From Quercus robur (lineage: Eukaryota > Streptophyta > Magnoliopsida > Fagales > Fagaceae), in NCBI RefSeq assembly GCF_932294415.1, contig NC_065535.1, forward strand, positions 23,338,782 through 23,402,781: DNA of 64,000 nt, read 5' to 3'. Within the stretch, counting starts at the first letter, position 1. The number at the start of each line of letters is the position of its first letter. Under the pieces are notes generated by a model. It did no database searches, had not been told where the DNA came from, and saw only the letters and a list, made by a program, of their open reading frames with translations. A program made the translations under genes and the position numbers. Shown here in pieces: positions 12,801-22,508 of this stretch.

Positions 12801-14462
12801 TATTCTGTTCCTGAAGATGACTTTGACATGATGCTCTGATAGTGGTGGCAATGCCGAATATAACCTTGTTCCTTTCCAGAGTACTTGAGGGACATTTCTG
12901 ATTTCTCCATTCATTTGGCATGATTTTAAGTCTTGTTGAACAGTTGATCAAAAAAAAAAAGTCTTGTTGAACAGTTCAGTCAACCAAATTATCAACTGTT
13001 AGCACTAGACTTCCATGCCTCAAACAAAATACCATGGAGTCCTGGATTTCTATTTCAGATGTTTTTCAAGTAGTTTTTGTCTTTGATCTCTTCTAGAATT
13101 GAGTACTGTGTCTTCCAAAAGTCCCTTGCATGTAAAAGTGATTTTTTATGAGTTGAAGTACTTTATGAACTTTATTTGTAAGAATTTTGTCTTCAATATT
13201 TTAATGACAAACAAATGTGACAGCCTAAAAGTGCATTACAGGATACTGACTTATGATAGTACAGCCACAAAAGTCTTACTATATATACGACATGTACATG
13301 GAAGGACAGCTTAGGCAAGCAGCAAGGCCCTAGTTTAGCTAGAATTTTGACTTTTATGCTGTGTCCGAATCCTTAAAAATCACCTCCTATTGTTTGAAAC
13401 AACATCGCAGAAGTAGTTTCTATTTCTAAGGCCCATTGTACTTTAATGTTGAACATACACATTGTGTAACTTGAAAATTAACTTCTAGCTGGGAGAAGAG
13501 AAGATGTTGATAAACACGAGACCGATAGTCACTCAAAACAGCAAATGTGGGAGTCATCCACTCATACTGTAATTTAAGCCCATGACATATGCTTCAGTTT
13601 GTGCTCCTAAAGCCCAAGTAGACTCATTGATATTATTTTACCCCTTTTAACTTGACAAATGAGTTTGTCATAATTGGTAATTAGATTGTCTGAGTAAAAA
13701 CGTGTCTGTTAACTGACAATGTCTACTTTAATGCTTCCAGTTTCCAGTTTGAAACAGAGACAGAAGGTGCTAAACTACGGACAAATGTCTTAGCAGAAGG
13801 CTATGTTGGCTCAGGAGGTGCCCCAACGGGTATTATATCTATGCTATCGGGTCAAGAAGAGATGTTTGCTTTCCGCCGAGCAGTAAGTGCCTGTTTGGTA
13901 CAGTTTATTTTTTCAGCTTTTTCATAATGGGTTATTTGAAAAGTTGTTCCTAGAAAAAAAGAAAAAGAAAAAGAAAGTAGGATTTAAAAAAGCTATACAT
14001 TGAAAAAAGTTCGTTTCAAAACAGAATGCCTTGTCATAACTTATTGCTATGACCTTGGACCTTTTTAATGCACATTTAGAGTGCACTTGAGACAATGGGT
14101 TGTAGTTAGCTCAATTGATTAAACCTTTTGTTCTCGAATAAGAGATCTTTGGATCAGTTATTGCATACACTAAAAACTAATTGATTTCTGGGCCTAATGA
14201 TAAAGAGCACTAATCATTATGGAGCGGACACCATAGGTTCCTTGAGTAACATTATATTTCTCAACTCAAACACTGAGAATGGAAACTATTACAGATGTTA
14301 TGTTTAACAAATGAGCTGTCTATGTAGGTCTCCCGCTTGATTGAAATGCAGACGCCTTTATACTTGGAGGGAGTCCATATTCTTCATCCATATTTCCGGA
14401 GACAACACCAAGAATTTCAAAATAATTGTGTAAGCACCTTACAATCTCATTCATCATCATGA
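826..14462 (+). CDS. AFG1: AFG1-like P-loop ATPase (LACE1/AFG1L family), 11 exons, 5' end missing
   Basis: AAA-related P-loop ATPase; yeast Afg1 and human LACE1 act in mitochondrial protein quality control. Exons read by splice sites: 826-971, 1219-1298, 2546-2803, 4895-5005, 5193-5315, 8619-8740, 8819-8888, 10215-10307, 11758-11885, 13741-13882, 14328-14462. All phases join, giving 468 visible residues with no stop. Walker A (GNVGSGKT) is split by the first intron; Walker B is ILCFDEIQ (about 2780-2803); the sensor-like VATSNR lies in exon 4. The text [20 protein letters not shown] (exon 8) and the start of exon 9 ([15 protein letters not shown]) are family hallmarks. The sequence resembles the Arabidopsis At4g28070 form as I remember it, including the [15 protein letters not shown] lead-in. 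In the last exon a possible GT donor at 14430 is probably not used: reading on gives 10 residues and TGA at 14460, with AATAAA at 14547. The N-terminus with its targeting signal is outside the window. Introns are swollen by TE relics. Confidence 0.93.
2290..2465 (-). repeat. Possible tRNA-derived SINE relic in intron 2
   Basis: Read on the minus strand, the text near 2350-2380 contains a B-box-like GGTTCAAGACCC with flanking sequence typical of plant tRNA-derived SINEs. The A box is poor, so this is a weak call. Confidence 0.3.
4465..4500 (-). repeat. Antisense LTR-retroelement primer-site relic
   Basis: The plus strand GCTCTGATACCATG is the complement of TGGTATCAGAGC, the usual initiator-tRNA-Met primer binding site of plant LTR elements. 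It implies a decayed antisense LTR element in intron 3. No coding remains are visible around it. Confidence 0.35.
4620..4732 (+). repeat. tRNA-derived SINE relic in intron 3
   Basis: A B-box-like GGGTTCAAAACCC near 4682, followed by a short 3' unit ending in AATAAAAAA. This order fits a plant SINE. The A box is degenerate (near 4635). Confidence 0.45.
5484..5701. mobile_element. MITE in intron 5
   Basis: About 220 bp with imperfect inverted ends (GCATTTGGGAAG at the left, ATATCCAAACGGACC at the right). The interior carries the words GAACAGTG/TGAACAGTA and TTTTCAGCAAAATAAG, which are shared with the MITE at 20312-20622. It appears to be an older member of that Harbinger-type family. I could not fix a clean target duplication. 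Confidence 0.55.
6470..6590 (-). repeat. Possible tRNA-derived SINE relic in intron 5
   Basis: On the minus strand an A-box-like stretch (TTGACTCAAGTGGTACAAGG) is followed about 50 bp later by a B-box-like TTAGGTTCAAAT. Degenerate. Confidence 0.35.
6900..8430 (-). pseudogene. Antisense Ty1/copia reverse transcriptase-RNase H relic in intron 5
   Basis: Translating the minus strand gives broken but clear copia pol segments. The reverse transcriptase motif YVDDIIIT lies near 7980-8005. A connection region with [15 protein letters not shown] lies near 7440-7480. An RNase H segment with [11 protein letters not shown] lies near 7085-7118, followed by a conserved [11 protein letters not shown] near 6990-7020. 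Stops and shifts interrupt every segment, so no product is expected. Between the reverse transcriptase and RNase H parts, about 7510-7795 is foreign sequence that looks like a later insertion. The relic is antisense to the host ATPase. Confidence 0.75.
7521..7795. mobile_element. Possible small solo LTR inside the copia relic
   Basis: This stretch splits an otherwise continuous copia pol relic, starts TG and ends CA, and holds a repeated CTTTATCTTTAT word and a TATAAAAA near 7628, as short plant LTRs often do. No convincing target duplication was found, so both ends are tentative. Confidence 0.35.
8889..10214. other. Intron 7 of the AFG1-like gene, nothing else recognised
   Basis: AT-rich intron with no recognisable coding or TE domain. 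Confidence 0.5.
12260..12385 (+). repeat. tRNA-derived SINE relic in intron 9
   Basis: A-box-like TTCTAGCTTAGTGTCATTGC near 12280 is followed by a B-box-like GATTCAAATCCC near 12328 and a T/A-rich tail. The order and spacing fit a plant SINE. Confidence 0.5.
12735..12760. repeat. (TA)n microsatellite in intron 9
   Basis: About 13 TA dinucleotides in a row. Confidence 0.9.
14095..14255 (+). repeat. tRNA-derived SINE in intron 10
   Basis: The A-box region TTAGCTCAATTGATTAAACC and the 3' body (CTAATGATAAAGAGCACTAA, then GACACCATAGGTT) match, in opposite orientation, the repeat at 48455-48605. Two independent copies with the same body support a real SINE family. Confidence 0.6.
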
Positions 14463-14839
14463 GAAGTGATTATTTCAAGGAACAGGGACTTCCCTATTCT
14501 GTAATAATGAATTTAACAATGGAAAAGTATGTTGAAATATCAAATTAATAAAAATTGATATTTTATTCTTTACAACAATATCCATGGTACAATCTGACAT
14601 GATTCATAATGTCAAGCATTACAAAAAGCGTAATGCTACGTTCACAACATTTTCACAACAAATCCTGAGAATCTTGAAACATGTCTTATTGGATCTTGCA
14701 ACTGGTGCTTGGATGCACCCCAATTAAATCCTAAAATTATAACAATATGAGTATATCAGCATGATAATTCATGTCTTTTTGGGGGTTAGTAAAATGATAG
14801 TTCCTACAAAAAAAAAATATAACACATGACATAAGGCGA
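14463..14839. other. Spacer between convergent ATPase and natriuretic peptide-like genes
   Basis: AT-rich 3' flank shared by two convergent genes. AATAAA at 14547 could serve the ATPase. No other gene seen. Confidence 0.5.
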
Positions 14840-15756
14840 TTACTGTGCATATTCAACGTTGATCCTGACACCATATCTTGGGATTGAGATGGCTGCAAAG
14901 GCTTTGAATGGCAAGGCCATTGTTGCTCTGCAGGGGTTGTATCGACAAAAATCAACTACCTCCATGACTAGTTGTATCGACAAAAATCAACTACCTCCAT
15001 GACTATGGATCGATTCCTACACGGTCGCCGTGGGCCACTGATGCATCGCATCCTGTATCTACGACCACATGCTGCTCCATTGTCCCATATGCCATTGCTG
15101 ACCGCAGCGAATTGTCCATCTGAAGGGAATTGATCCTGGTCGTCACCATAGCATTTCGTTGCTTCATAAACAAAGCAAATGAAATAAGATGGAGGAGGGT
15201 AAAGATAATAGAAGGGATCATCAGAGTGCACGTTTAGGACCTTTAATCGGTCTAGAAAAATGGTTTGACAATTAGGGGTGGAAAATTTTCTCTGGCTCAA
15301 TTTGTCCAAATCCATCATGTCAACATTGTGACTTCCATAATCATGGAGGATCCTTTTCAAAGACAAAAACAGAAGGAACTTAAAAAAAAAAAAAAAAGTC
15401 ACAATAAACTTTTTGTAAAAAAATTTGTCATGTCTATCTTGATTAACTCCTAATTTGTTTTTTTTTTTTTTTTTTTTTTTTTTCATTGATATGCGTAAAT
15501 AAGGGATTTGATCAGAAATTAAACCCACAAGGACGTAGATGCCACTACTCCATAAAAGGTCGCTAATATCTCTTAATTGCTTTTCACACTAAAGAACTCT
15601 TAAATTAAAAGCAAGTTTACAATGGAGATTGTTTATTTTCTACTTACGCAAGTATGGAGGACCATAATACCTGGCCGTCCCAACATCGCCAAGAGCTCCT
15701 CCAAGAATATCAAAGCACGAGCAAAGCAGAAGCAGTGTTGTTAAGAATGACTGCAT
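14840..15756 (-). pseudogene. Plant natriuretic peptide-like (EG45-like) gene, copy 1, broken by a 35-bp duplication
   Basis: Family members are small secreted double-psi beta-barrel proteins related to the N-terminal domain of expansins. Exon 1 (15756-15648) encodes a signal peptide (MQSFLTTLLLLCSCF) ending in ARYYGPPYL. Exon 2 (15161-14840) continues with TKCYGDD, GIWDNGAACGRRYRMRC and VMEVVDFC, the family core. A perfect 35-bp tandem duplication (14936-14970 and 14971-15005) interrupts exon 2 just after VVDFCRYN and puts a stop at once. One unit removed, exon 2 would be 287 nt, in phase with exon 1 and ending at the TAA at 14842-14840; with both it is 322 nt, out of phase. The remainder downstream (CRATMALPFKAFAAIS, INVEYAQ) is well kept, so the break looks recent. 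Splice sites are intact (GTAAGT donor). A shortened protein lacking the C-terminal third is still possible. Confidence 0.85.
14936..15005. repeat. Perfect 35-bp tandem duplication
   Basis: Two adjacent identical 35-bp units starting GTTGTATCGACAAAAATC and ending TCCATGACTA. They lie inside exon 2 of natriuretic peptide-like copy 1. Because 35 is not a multiple of three, the frame shifts. Confidence 0.97.
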
Positions 15757-15787
15757 TTTGTTCTTCTATATTCAAAACCATGTGGAA

Positions 15788-15790
15788 GCA

Positions 15791-15828
<38 letters not shown>
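15788..15828. repeat. (TA)n microsatellite
   Basis: About 20 TA dinucleotides just upstream of the copy 1 start codon at 15756, in the place where a TATA element would be expected. Confidence 0.9.
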
Positions 15829-15830
<2 letters not shown>

Positions 15831-16094
15831 TTTAAAGCTTTTCGTTCCTGAGCATTTCTATGCTTGCAAGTTGCATAATTATTTATTCTGGGAAATTGGT
15901 GACAAAAATCATGATTTTTCTTATCAACTTTATCTTATGAAATCTCTTTACCTAAGCATAATTGTTGGTGCAATGTCATTATTATCTTCCTTGATATATG
16001 GAAGTCAAAGCATGTACGTCTTACCACTCACATGAGCGTACTGCATATAAACTGGTTTACAGCTTTTGAAAGAGATCAATTATTACAGGAGGAT

Positions 16095-16200
16095 TTCTAT
16101 GGAGGTGGTCCCATACAAGATGTTGGCGAGAGGTTTCGAATCTAAGATCTCATGGATATCATAAGACCTTAGAAACCACTAAACTAACCCCTTTGGACTA
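16095..16200 (-). repeat. tRNA-derived SINE
   Basis: Minus strand: A-box-like GGTTAGTTTAGTGGTTTC followed by a B-box-like AGATTCGAAACCTC about 35 bp on. This fits the head of a plant SINE. The 3' end is not clear. Confidence 0.5.
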
Positions 16201-16263
16201 ATAAAAAACTACTATAACTATAACGAGATGGAGAGAGTTTTCTAAAAATTAAAATAATTAAAT

Positions 16264-16486
16264 TAAACCCAGGGGTTGGCCGAGTTGGTTGGGCTCTCGG
16301 TTTCAAAGTGCTTGTACTGGGCTTGACTAGGTGTGCTCTCTAGTTCGAATCTTGCTACTTGTATTTTGAAAAGAATTTTTTGGGCTAGTGCTTTACTCCT
16401 TCGTGGGCTCACTCGGTGTGAACAGTGATTAGTCTTTAGTTGAAAGCTTTGAAGATACACGGTGAAAAACCAAAAAAAAAAAAAAA
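16264..16486 (+). repeat. tRNA-derived SINE with poly-A tail
   Basis: The head resembles a Ser/Leu tRNA: GTTGGCCGAGTTGGTTGGGC (A box) and AGTTCGAATCTTG (B box, near 16343). A non-tRNA body follows and ends in about 14 A at 16472-16485. The order head, body, poly-A is that of a complete SINE. It is not a tRNA gene, because the rest of the cloverleaf is absent. Confidence 0.75.
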
Positions 16487-16488
16487 TT

Positions 16489-18150
16489 ATATAATTGGCA
16501 GTATCATATCTCCCCTGGTTGATTTGCATGAAGTTAGAACCTTTAATTTAGGTTATTTGAAGGCCGTAGCCATGATTATTTTAAAGAGTTCTTTTTAGGT
16601 AAACTATTTTATTAGTTTTTTTTTTTTGGTTACGTAAGATCCATTTAGCTAGGTTACCTACAGTTATGATTATTTTACTATTATTATTTTTTTTAAGAGT
16701 GATTGAATTATGGCTCAAATTCCATTAAAGGGACAAAATGGCATTAGATCAGTAGCAATTTTGTGTTGTACTCAATTTTTAAGGTTTCATTTTGGCTTAA
16801 AACTAGTTTGATAAAACATTTTGATGGAAATACACACGCATGACTCACATGCAAAAAGCTTGACATCTGTCATTGATTTCTTCCAGCAAGGAAACCATTA
16901 TTGACAGTGATTTCATGCCACTGATTAGCACAAAACTTTTTATATCTTAATTTCTTTTTCTTTTTTTTCTTTTTTTTTTTGGGTTAAAATCTTAATTTCT
17001 TTAATTAACACAACTACACACTCAGCAGTTGTAGAATATTTTATAAAAATTTTTGCTTTTTTTTTTTTTTTGAGGGATAAATTTTTTGCTAGTTTAGACT
17101 CATGGTTGATCTCTAATGGACCGACTGCCAGAGACGTGGCATTAGGTTCAGCATGAGTTAGGGGTGATGGCTATCACATTCGCCTTGCACTCTACTCTGA
17201 AGAAATGGGTCTTTTATTAATTTTGTCTTTTCTTATATATAGGTAATGGACCTTCCTTGTCATTGATTCTAAATTCTAATAATTAAGAAATGCTTAGTGC
17301 TCAGGAAAGATCATTACATTGGGAGTACTCATTTGTGAACTCGTGCTAGTGCTTCTAGATATTTATTCTGTCACTATGTGATAAGATTACTCAAAATATT
17401 TCAATGAGATATGGTCACGTGCTACAAGTATTGGTGTAATTGTCAGATTAATCGATTCCTATCCACTTGCGAGACTCGTATATGATCTACCACAAACGTC
17501 AATTTTAAATTTTTACGCCCTCGAGATAGATAGATATATATATATATAATTAAAATGCAATTATAATAATAAAATAGCATATTCTACGTATAAAATCGGC
17601 AATTATCTCATGAGTTACAAAAAGTTATGTTATATGTTATTTTTTTAATAATATTATAACACCTAATAATTTTTTATTTAGTTAATATTTTGAAAATCTT
17701 AATTTTAAATTATGTATTCGATATATTTCGTATCACATGTATTAAATATCTAATTAATTAGATATTATGTAATGTTCGACCAATAAAATCATTTTTATGC
17801 ACAATTTACAACATAAACAAGTATAAGAATTAAAATTTTATAGATAAAATAGTTATTAGTATCTAATTTTCTTAAAATTTTGCAAGTATTGGATAAATTT
17901 TTCAAATTGTTTTCATTAAATTAGGTGATTGTGGGGATTCAAATTATTCCAAGTCTTTATTAAATATATATATATATATCAAATCAAATCATTGAAAATC
18001 TGTATGTATAGAATTGGAATAGGGATTGTCTCTCAATTGTCTAAACTATGGAGTATGGACACCCCCAACAAACTTGTGTTGCATAGAGGAGAAATAGGGC
18101 TCTTTTAAAAAGTAGTGAATTACTCTACTTTACCTATTTCTTTTTTGGGA
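16489..18150. other. AT-rich spacer, no gene seen
   Basis: Contains T runs and a short TA microsatellite at 17532-17548. No coding or TE domain that I can name. Confidence 0.5.
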
Positions 18151-18633
18151 TATGCCCTAGAAACAATATACCTTTTGAACCTATGAAAGTATACTCTCAA
18201 GGTACCTGTTGAAGTGTGGATTGGGCGAAAGCCTAAAATGAGAAACCTTCACGTTTGGAGATGTTCAACACATGTGCTGAAAGGAAAGACACTTAGTGGG
18301 AGGATGATCAAGCCAATTTATACATCATAGTGGGAGGATGATCAAGACAATTCATAGATTCATGTTTTTAAGAGAAACTTATGAAGTCATCCCCAAAAAG
18401 AACTAAATTTTTTCATTGGCATACAAAGTATATAGATGATGATCACTAGATCAAGGCTATGAAAAATTAATTGGATTCTGTTTATTCCAATTATGTTTGG
18501 GAACTTGTAGAGGTGCCTATTGACATTAAATCTATTGGTTGTAAATGGATTTACAAGTAGAAGAGAGTGATAGATGGGAAGGTTGAAACCATTTAAGCAA
18601 GACTGAAAGGGTTTACTCAGAAAGAAGTGATCA

Positions 18634-18808
18634 TGTGATGCCCCAATTTGATTGATTGTTTGATGTGTGTGGGTGTGTGATGAGTCCCACATCGGGTATT
18701 TACTGGGTTAAACTAGGCTTTATTAACAACTACAAGGAGTCTCAATTGTGACTAGTTCTTTTGAGGTATAGCGCAGATGTGGCTAGCGCTTTTCCTTGGG
18801 TTGTTACA
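18634..18808 (+). repeat. TRIM LTR 1 (175 bp)
   Basis: TG...CA ends; conserved blocks CACATCGGGTATTTACTGGG and AGCGCAGATGTGGCTAGCGC. Followed by a tRNA-Met primer site. Confidence 0.9.
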
Positions 18809-18908
18809 TATGGTATCAAAGCCGGTCCGGTAATCCTATGTGGGCTCAGAGACACTACCCCATAAAGTGGACCTTAATGAGGACGTTAGGGATTTAAGTG
18901 GGGGAGAT

Positions 18909-19083
18909 TGTGATGCCCCAATTTGATTGATTGTGTGATATGTGTGAGTGTGTGATGAGTCCTACATCGGGTATTTACTGGGTTGAACTTGGCTTTATTA
19001 ACAACTACAAGGAGCCTCAATTGTGATTAGTCCTTTTGAGGTATAGCGCAGATGTGGCTAGCGCTTTTCCTTGGGTCGTTACA
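18909..19083 (+). repeat. TRIM LTR 2 (175 bp)
   Basis: Same length and ends as LTR 1; preceded by a polypurine tract and followed by TGGTATCAGAGCC. Confidence 0.9.
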
Positions 19084-19161
19084 AATGGTATCAGAGCCAT
19101 GCCCTAGCCGGAAGTGTGGGCCCCACACGCGAGGACGCATGTGCCTGTAAGGGGGGTGGAT

Positions 19162-19364
19162 TGTAGTGACCCAAAAAGGGGGGTCTTGCATTTCATGGAA
19201 GCCCACATCACCTAGGGAAGCACATGGGAATGTGTTTATAAGGAATGACCTCCCTTCAATGTGTAGAGGCCTTTTCCCCAGCGCAACCTGGGGAAGAACA
19301 AAACCATGAGGGGTATGGGCCCCAAAGTGGACAATATCTACACAGTTGGGGCGGGGTCGTTACA
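19162..19364 (+). repeat. LTR of a second TRIM-like family inside the array
   Basis: Starts TGTAGTGACCC after a purine tract (AAGGGGGGTGG) and ends GTCGTTACA directly before another AATGGTATCAGA primer-site copy. About 203 bp. Its body does not resemble the 175-bp LTRs apart from the last bases, so it looks like a foreign LTR brought in by template switching. Confidence 0.6.
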
Positions 19365-19377
19365 AATGGTATCAGAT

Positions 19378-19552
19378 TGTGATGCCCCAATTTGATTGAT
19401 TGTGTGATATGTGTGGGTGTGTGATGAGTCTCACATCGGGTATTTACTGGGTTGAACTGGGCTTTATTAACAATTACAAGGAGCCTCAATTGTGATTAGT
19501 CCTTTTGAGATATAGCGCAGATGTGGCTAGCGCTTTTCCTTGGGTCGTTACA
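19378..19552 (+). repeat. TRIM LTR 3 (175 bp)
   Basis: Third copy, followed directly by the target duplication GATCA. Confidence 0.9.
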
Positions 19553-19914
19553 GATCAATTATAAGGAAATTGTTTGCTAATAGCCATGTTTAAGTCTATC
19601 AAAATTCTCTTATATATTGTTGACTTATCTTGGTTGTAAGACATGGCAAGTGGATATCAAGACTACCTTTTTTAATGGCAATGGTAGCGGTGATATTCCA
19701 ATAACACTGGGCTTGTTGGGCTTGTATTACTAATTAATTTGTATTATGTTCTGGGTTTAGCCCATAATGGGAGGTCCCAAGAGAGTTTTGGGCTCGATGG
19801 TGGTGATTTGGGTAGACTACTAGTTGATTTCATACAAAAATATGATTGCCCGATGAGGATCTTAAGTAGCCAAGGTGGCCTTTTGGTCTCCCAAGCTGGA
19901 TAACGATTCTCAAG

Positions 19915-20015
<101 letters not shown>

Positions 20016-20311
20016 CAATTTTCCAATCCCTGACCCTCACTTCCCGCCTTTAGTTTATACCATTTTCTTAGTGGACCTGTCATGATAGGGGAATATCTTG
20101 CATGTATGTGGGTCCCTCCACTCATGAGGTTTGGGTGGCTTTCTAAGTCTTGGTTATTGTTCTAGCATATCTAATCACGTATCAGAGGTGAGACTCATAA
20201 TCTCACCATTGAAACGATTTTCTTAATTGAATGAAATGAGAGATATTATTATAGGATCTCACTAGAAGAGTAGTGCACCTACTCACAATAGATTTCCTAC
20301 TTTATATCTTA

Positions 20312-20622
20312 GGTTACATTTGGATTGGACTGAAAAATCTAGCGCGTCTGTGTTTGGCGTTTTTTTTTTATACGCGTTTGTGAGACTTACGACTACTGTT
20401 CATGCATTGTTCATGAACAGTAGCCGCAAAGTTTAACTTTTTTCACCATTTTCAGCAAATCAATGGGTTCTGTGCACTGTTCACGGGACCCACAAACCTC
20501 ACTTTTCAGCAACTTTTTCATTAAAAATGGGTCTCACGGTACTATTTATACATTTAAAAATTATTTTGCTACAGTGTTTTTCAGTTTTCAGTTTCCAGTT
20601 TCAGCTGTATTCAAGCGGACCC
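20312..20622. mobile_element. Harbinger/Tourist-type MITE, target duplication TTA
   Basis: 311 bp with imperfect inverted ends (GGTTACATTTGGATT left, AAGCGGACCC right) flanked by TTA at 20309-20311 and 20623-20625, the PIF/Harbinger target. The interior holds TGAACAGTAG and TTTTCAGTTTTCAGTTTCC words shared with 5484-5701. No coding capacity. Confidence 0.75.
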
Positions 20623-20639
20623 TTAGTATCAAGACTCTT

Positions 20640-21599
20640 GAAACTCAAGAAGAAGGATTTTTTTTTTTAAGTGAATAAAACTCGAGAAGAAGTTGTTGCA
20701 TGTGGTAGCACCTTGCACATGTCATTAAGACATGCCATGGGTGTGAGAGAGGAATGTCATGGACTGTGCAAGGTTTCTCTACGCAGCAATAGGCTATGCA
20801 GCCTCATTTGGGTGCATGACTACACAAGTTGGTTTAGAGGTAGTTTGATGATGGCTTTGCAAAGGTGTTTGTTACATTGCATTCCATGCATTTCAAACAT
20901 TTTTTGCAATGAGGTGACACATATAGGAACCTTGCGTCAGCTTGGCCATGCATTTCTTGTTGTGCAGTGGGTTGGCTGTGTGAGTGCAAGGAAGGGTTAA
21001 GCTGCTTGAGTGTGTAGCATATGAAATTGGGTTGTGGCTTTGCTTGACCAATTGTGGTTAAGCCTACATATATGGGTGGAGATGTGCTGTTAAGATTTGT
21101 GGGTTATGTTGGACAGACTTGGAGGTGGCATTGGCACGAACCAGGCCCTCCACATGGTGGTGCATGGACAAGGATGCACGTAGGGTAATATATTTTGGGC
21201 TGCTAGGTTGCTCGATCGGCAAGGCTTGTGGCGGATAAAAACATGTGCAACAAGCTGTGCACGTGTATCCAATAGGTGGCAGCAACTTGGTGTGACAGTT
21301 ACTAAACAATTCTTGCCGTGACAGACTTTGTGGAAATGCTGGCCAAGACAACATGTAAAGGCTCCAAGGCAACAAGGCTGTTTGTCCTTTAGGCAGTTCC
21401 CATGTGACAGCAAGACAAGGGGCAATTACTTGATAGTTATTTCTTGCAAATTATAAACCTAAGTTTTTGGGGATGTCAACAAGATATGTGGGTCTACATG
21501 TTAGGCAAAAACGAAGTGTGCATTGTGTGGGAAAACATTGTAACTCTGTGGTGTTTAAAGCCTTGGTGGCTATGTGTTTAGACTAACGTAGATTTTGGT
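20640..21599. other. Unassigned stretch, less AT-rich than its surroundings
   Basis: No protein I recognise. Higher GC and many TGCA/GTGCA words. It continues after the hAT element (27899-28060) and could be the LTR or untranslated part of an old retroelement, perhaps linked to the copia relic at 18160-19720. That link is inference. Confidence 0.4.
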
Positions 21600-22240
21600 G
21601 GGGAAAACAGGGCCGGCTCAAGGCCTAGGTAAGTTAGGCCTAGGCCTAAGGCCCCACTAAAAAACAAAATTTTTCTTGAAAAAAAATGCCCCATTTTTTA
21701 TAGTTAAAAGCTCAAATTTTTATAAAATTATATATATTTTCTAAAGGTTGTACATTTTTTTTATTAGTGATGTACAAATTTTACTATTAGCTTACAAATT
21801 GTCATGTTATTAGTCACAAAAAATGTAATATATGCATTCATTAGTTAAATTGATAAAATTCATCAATGAAAAACAATATCACATTATATTTTGAACATTT
21901 TATAGTACTTTTAATTAGCGCATTTTTCTTTTTCATTTCTATTAAAACTCTCAAAGTACGAGACAAACTTAACTCAATTGAAATCCTAAAATATTTCAAA
22001 AGATGTTGCAAATGTGTTAAATCATCAATTATAGATTAATCTCTCCTAATAGTTTGAGACTTTGATTTTTGTAAACTAATATCCTACAAAACCATACACC
22101 AAATAATATCTATCTCTCTCTCTCTCTTAAAATCAAAATATAAAATTAAAAATTAGATTACAATTTTATTTAACTATGCATCGTCTTATATCCAAAATAA
22201 AGTATTTTTTCCAATCGCAATATATTTTTATTTCTTTTTA

Positions 22241-22508
22241 GGCGAAAATCACATTTTGGTCCCTACATTTTGACCCGATTCCCGTTTTCGTCCCTAAGTT
22301 TTTTTTTTACCGCTTTTAGTCCCTCTCCAGAAAAACGGTTCCATTTTAGTCCCTACCGTTACTTCATAAACGGATATGGCTGATGTGGCAAACGGCATTG
22401 GTAGTCAATAATAAAATAATCTCTACAGTACCACTGTTAGTTACTCCCGCCCTTACTAGTCACTTGCCACTCACGTGACGGTCCCTAACCAAACAAAACC
22501 CCAAATCA
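22241..22508 (+). repeat. Left terminal inverted repeat of the MuDR-like element
   Basis: About 268 bp; by analogy with MuDR it should hold the promoter of the rightward gene. The next 800 bp to the start codon look like a leader with CT runs and probably an intron (acceptor GCATGCAG at 23315-23322). Confidence 0.85.

Larger units (their letters stand above)
18634..19552 (+). mobile_element. Mosaic TRIM retrotransposon with three identical-length LTRs, target duplication GATCA
   Basis: Three 175-bp LTRs (18634-18808, 18909-19083, 19378-19552), each starting TGTGATGCCCC and ending GTTACA, separated by two short non-coding interiors. Each interior opens with a primer site complementary to initiator tRNA-Met (TGGTATCAAAGCC near 18811, TGGTATCAGAGCC near 19086); the first closes with a polypurine tract GGGGGAGATT. 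The 5-bp word GATCA is found directly before (18629-18633) and after (19553-19557), so the whole array entered as one unit or grew by recombination after entry. The second interior contains an LTR-like unit of a different family (19162-19364). TRIMs encode nothing and need proteins from another element. Confidence 0.9.
18160..19720 (+). pseudogene. Ty1/copia pol relic split by a TRIM insertion
   Basis: The left part reads, with stops, through an integrase C-terminal segment (VWIGRKPKMRNLHVW near 18215-18260) and the start of reverse transcriptase (VWELVEVP, IGCKWIYK near 18500-18560, then LKGFTQK near 18605). After the TRIM, from 19553, the same reverse transcriptase continues (FKSIKILL, then a degenerate segment like QMDVKTAFLNGN near 19640-19680). 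The two halves are adjacent in normal pol, so the TRIM came later. A roughly 37-bp stretch near 18294 is repeated at 18330. Non-functional. Confidence 0.75.

Noticed and set aside
14968..15528. 186-codon continuous frame for natriuretic peptide-like copy 1
   Set aside because: It runs through the intron, including a poly-T tract read as lysines. The spliced structure matching copies 2 and 3 explains the locus better.
16264..16350. Ser or Leu tRNA gene
   Set aside because: A and B boxes are present but the remaining arms do not pair and a non-tRNA body with a poly-A tail follows, so it is a SINE.
20671..21425. Frames of about 100 codons on both strands near 20.7-21.4 kb
   Set aside because: No recognisable domain, open on both strands, and the region looks like retroelement non-coding sequence.
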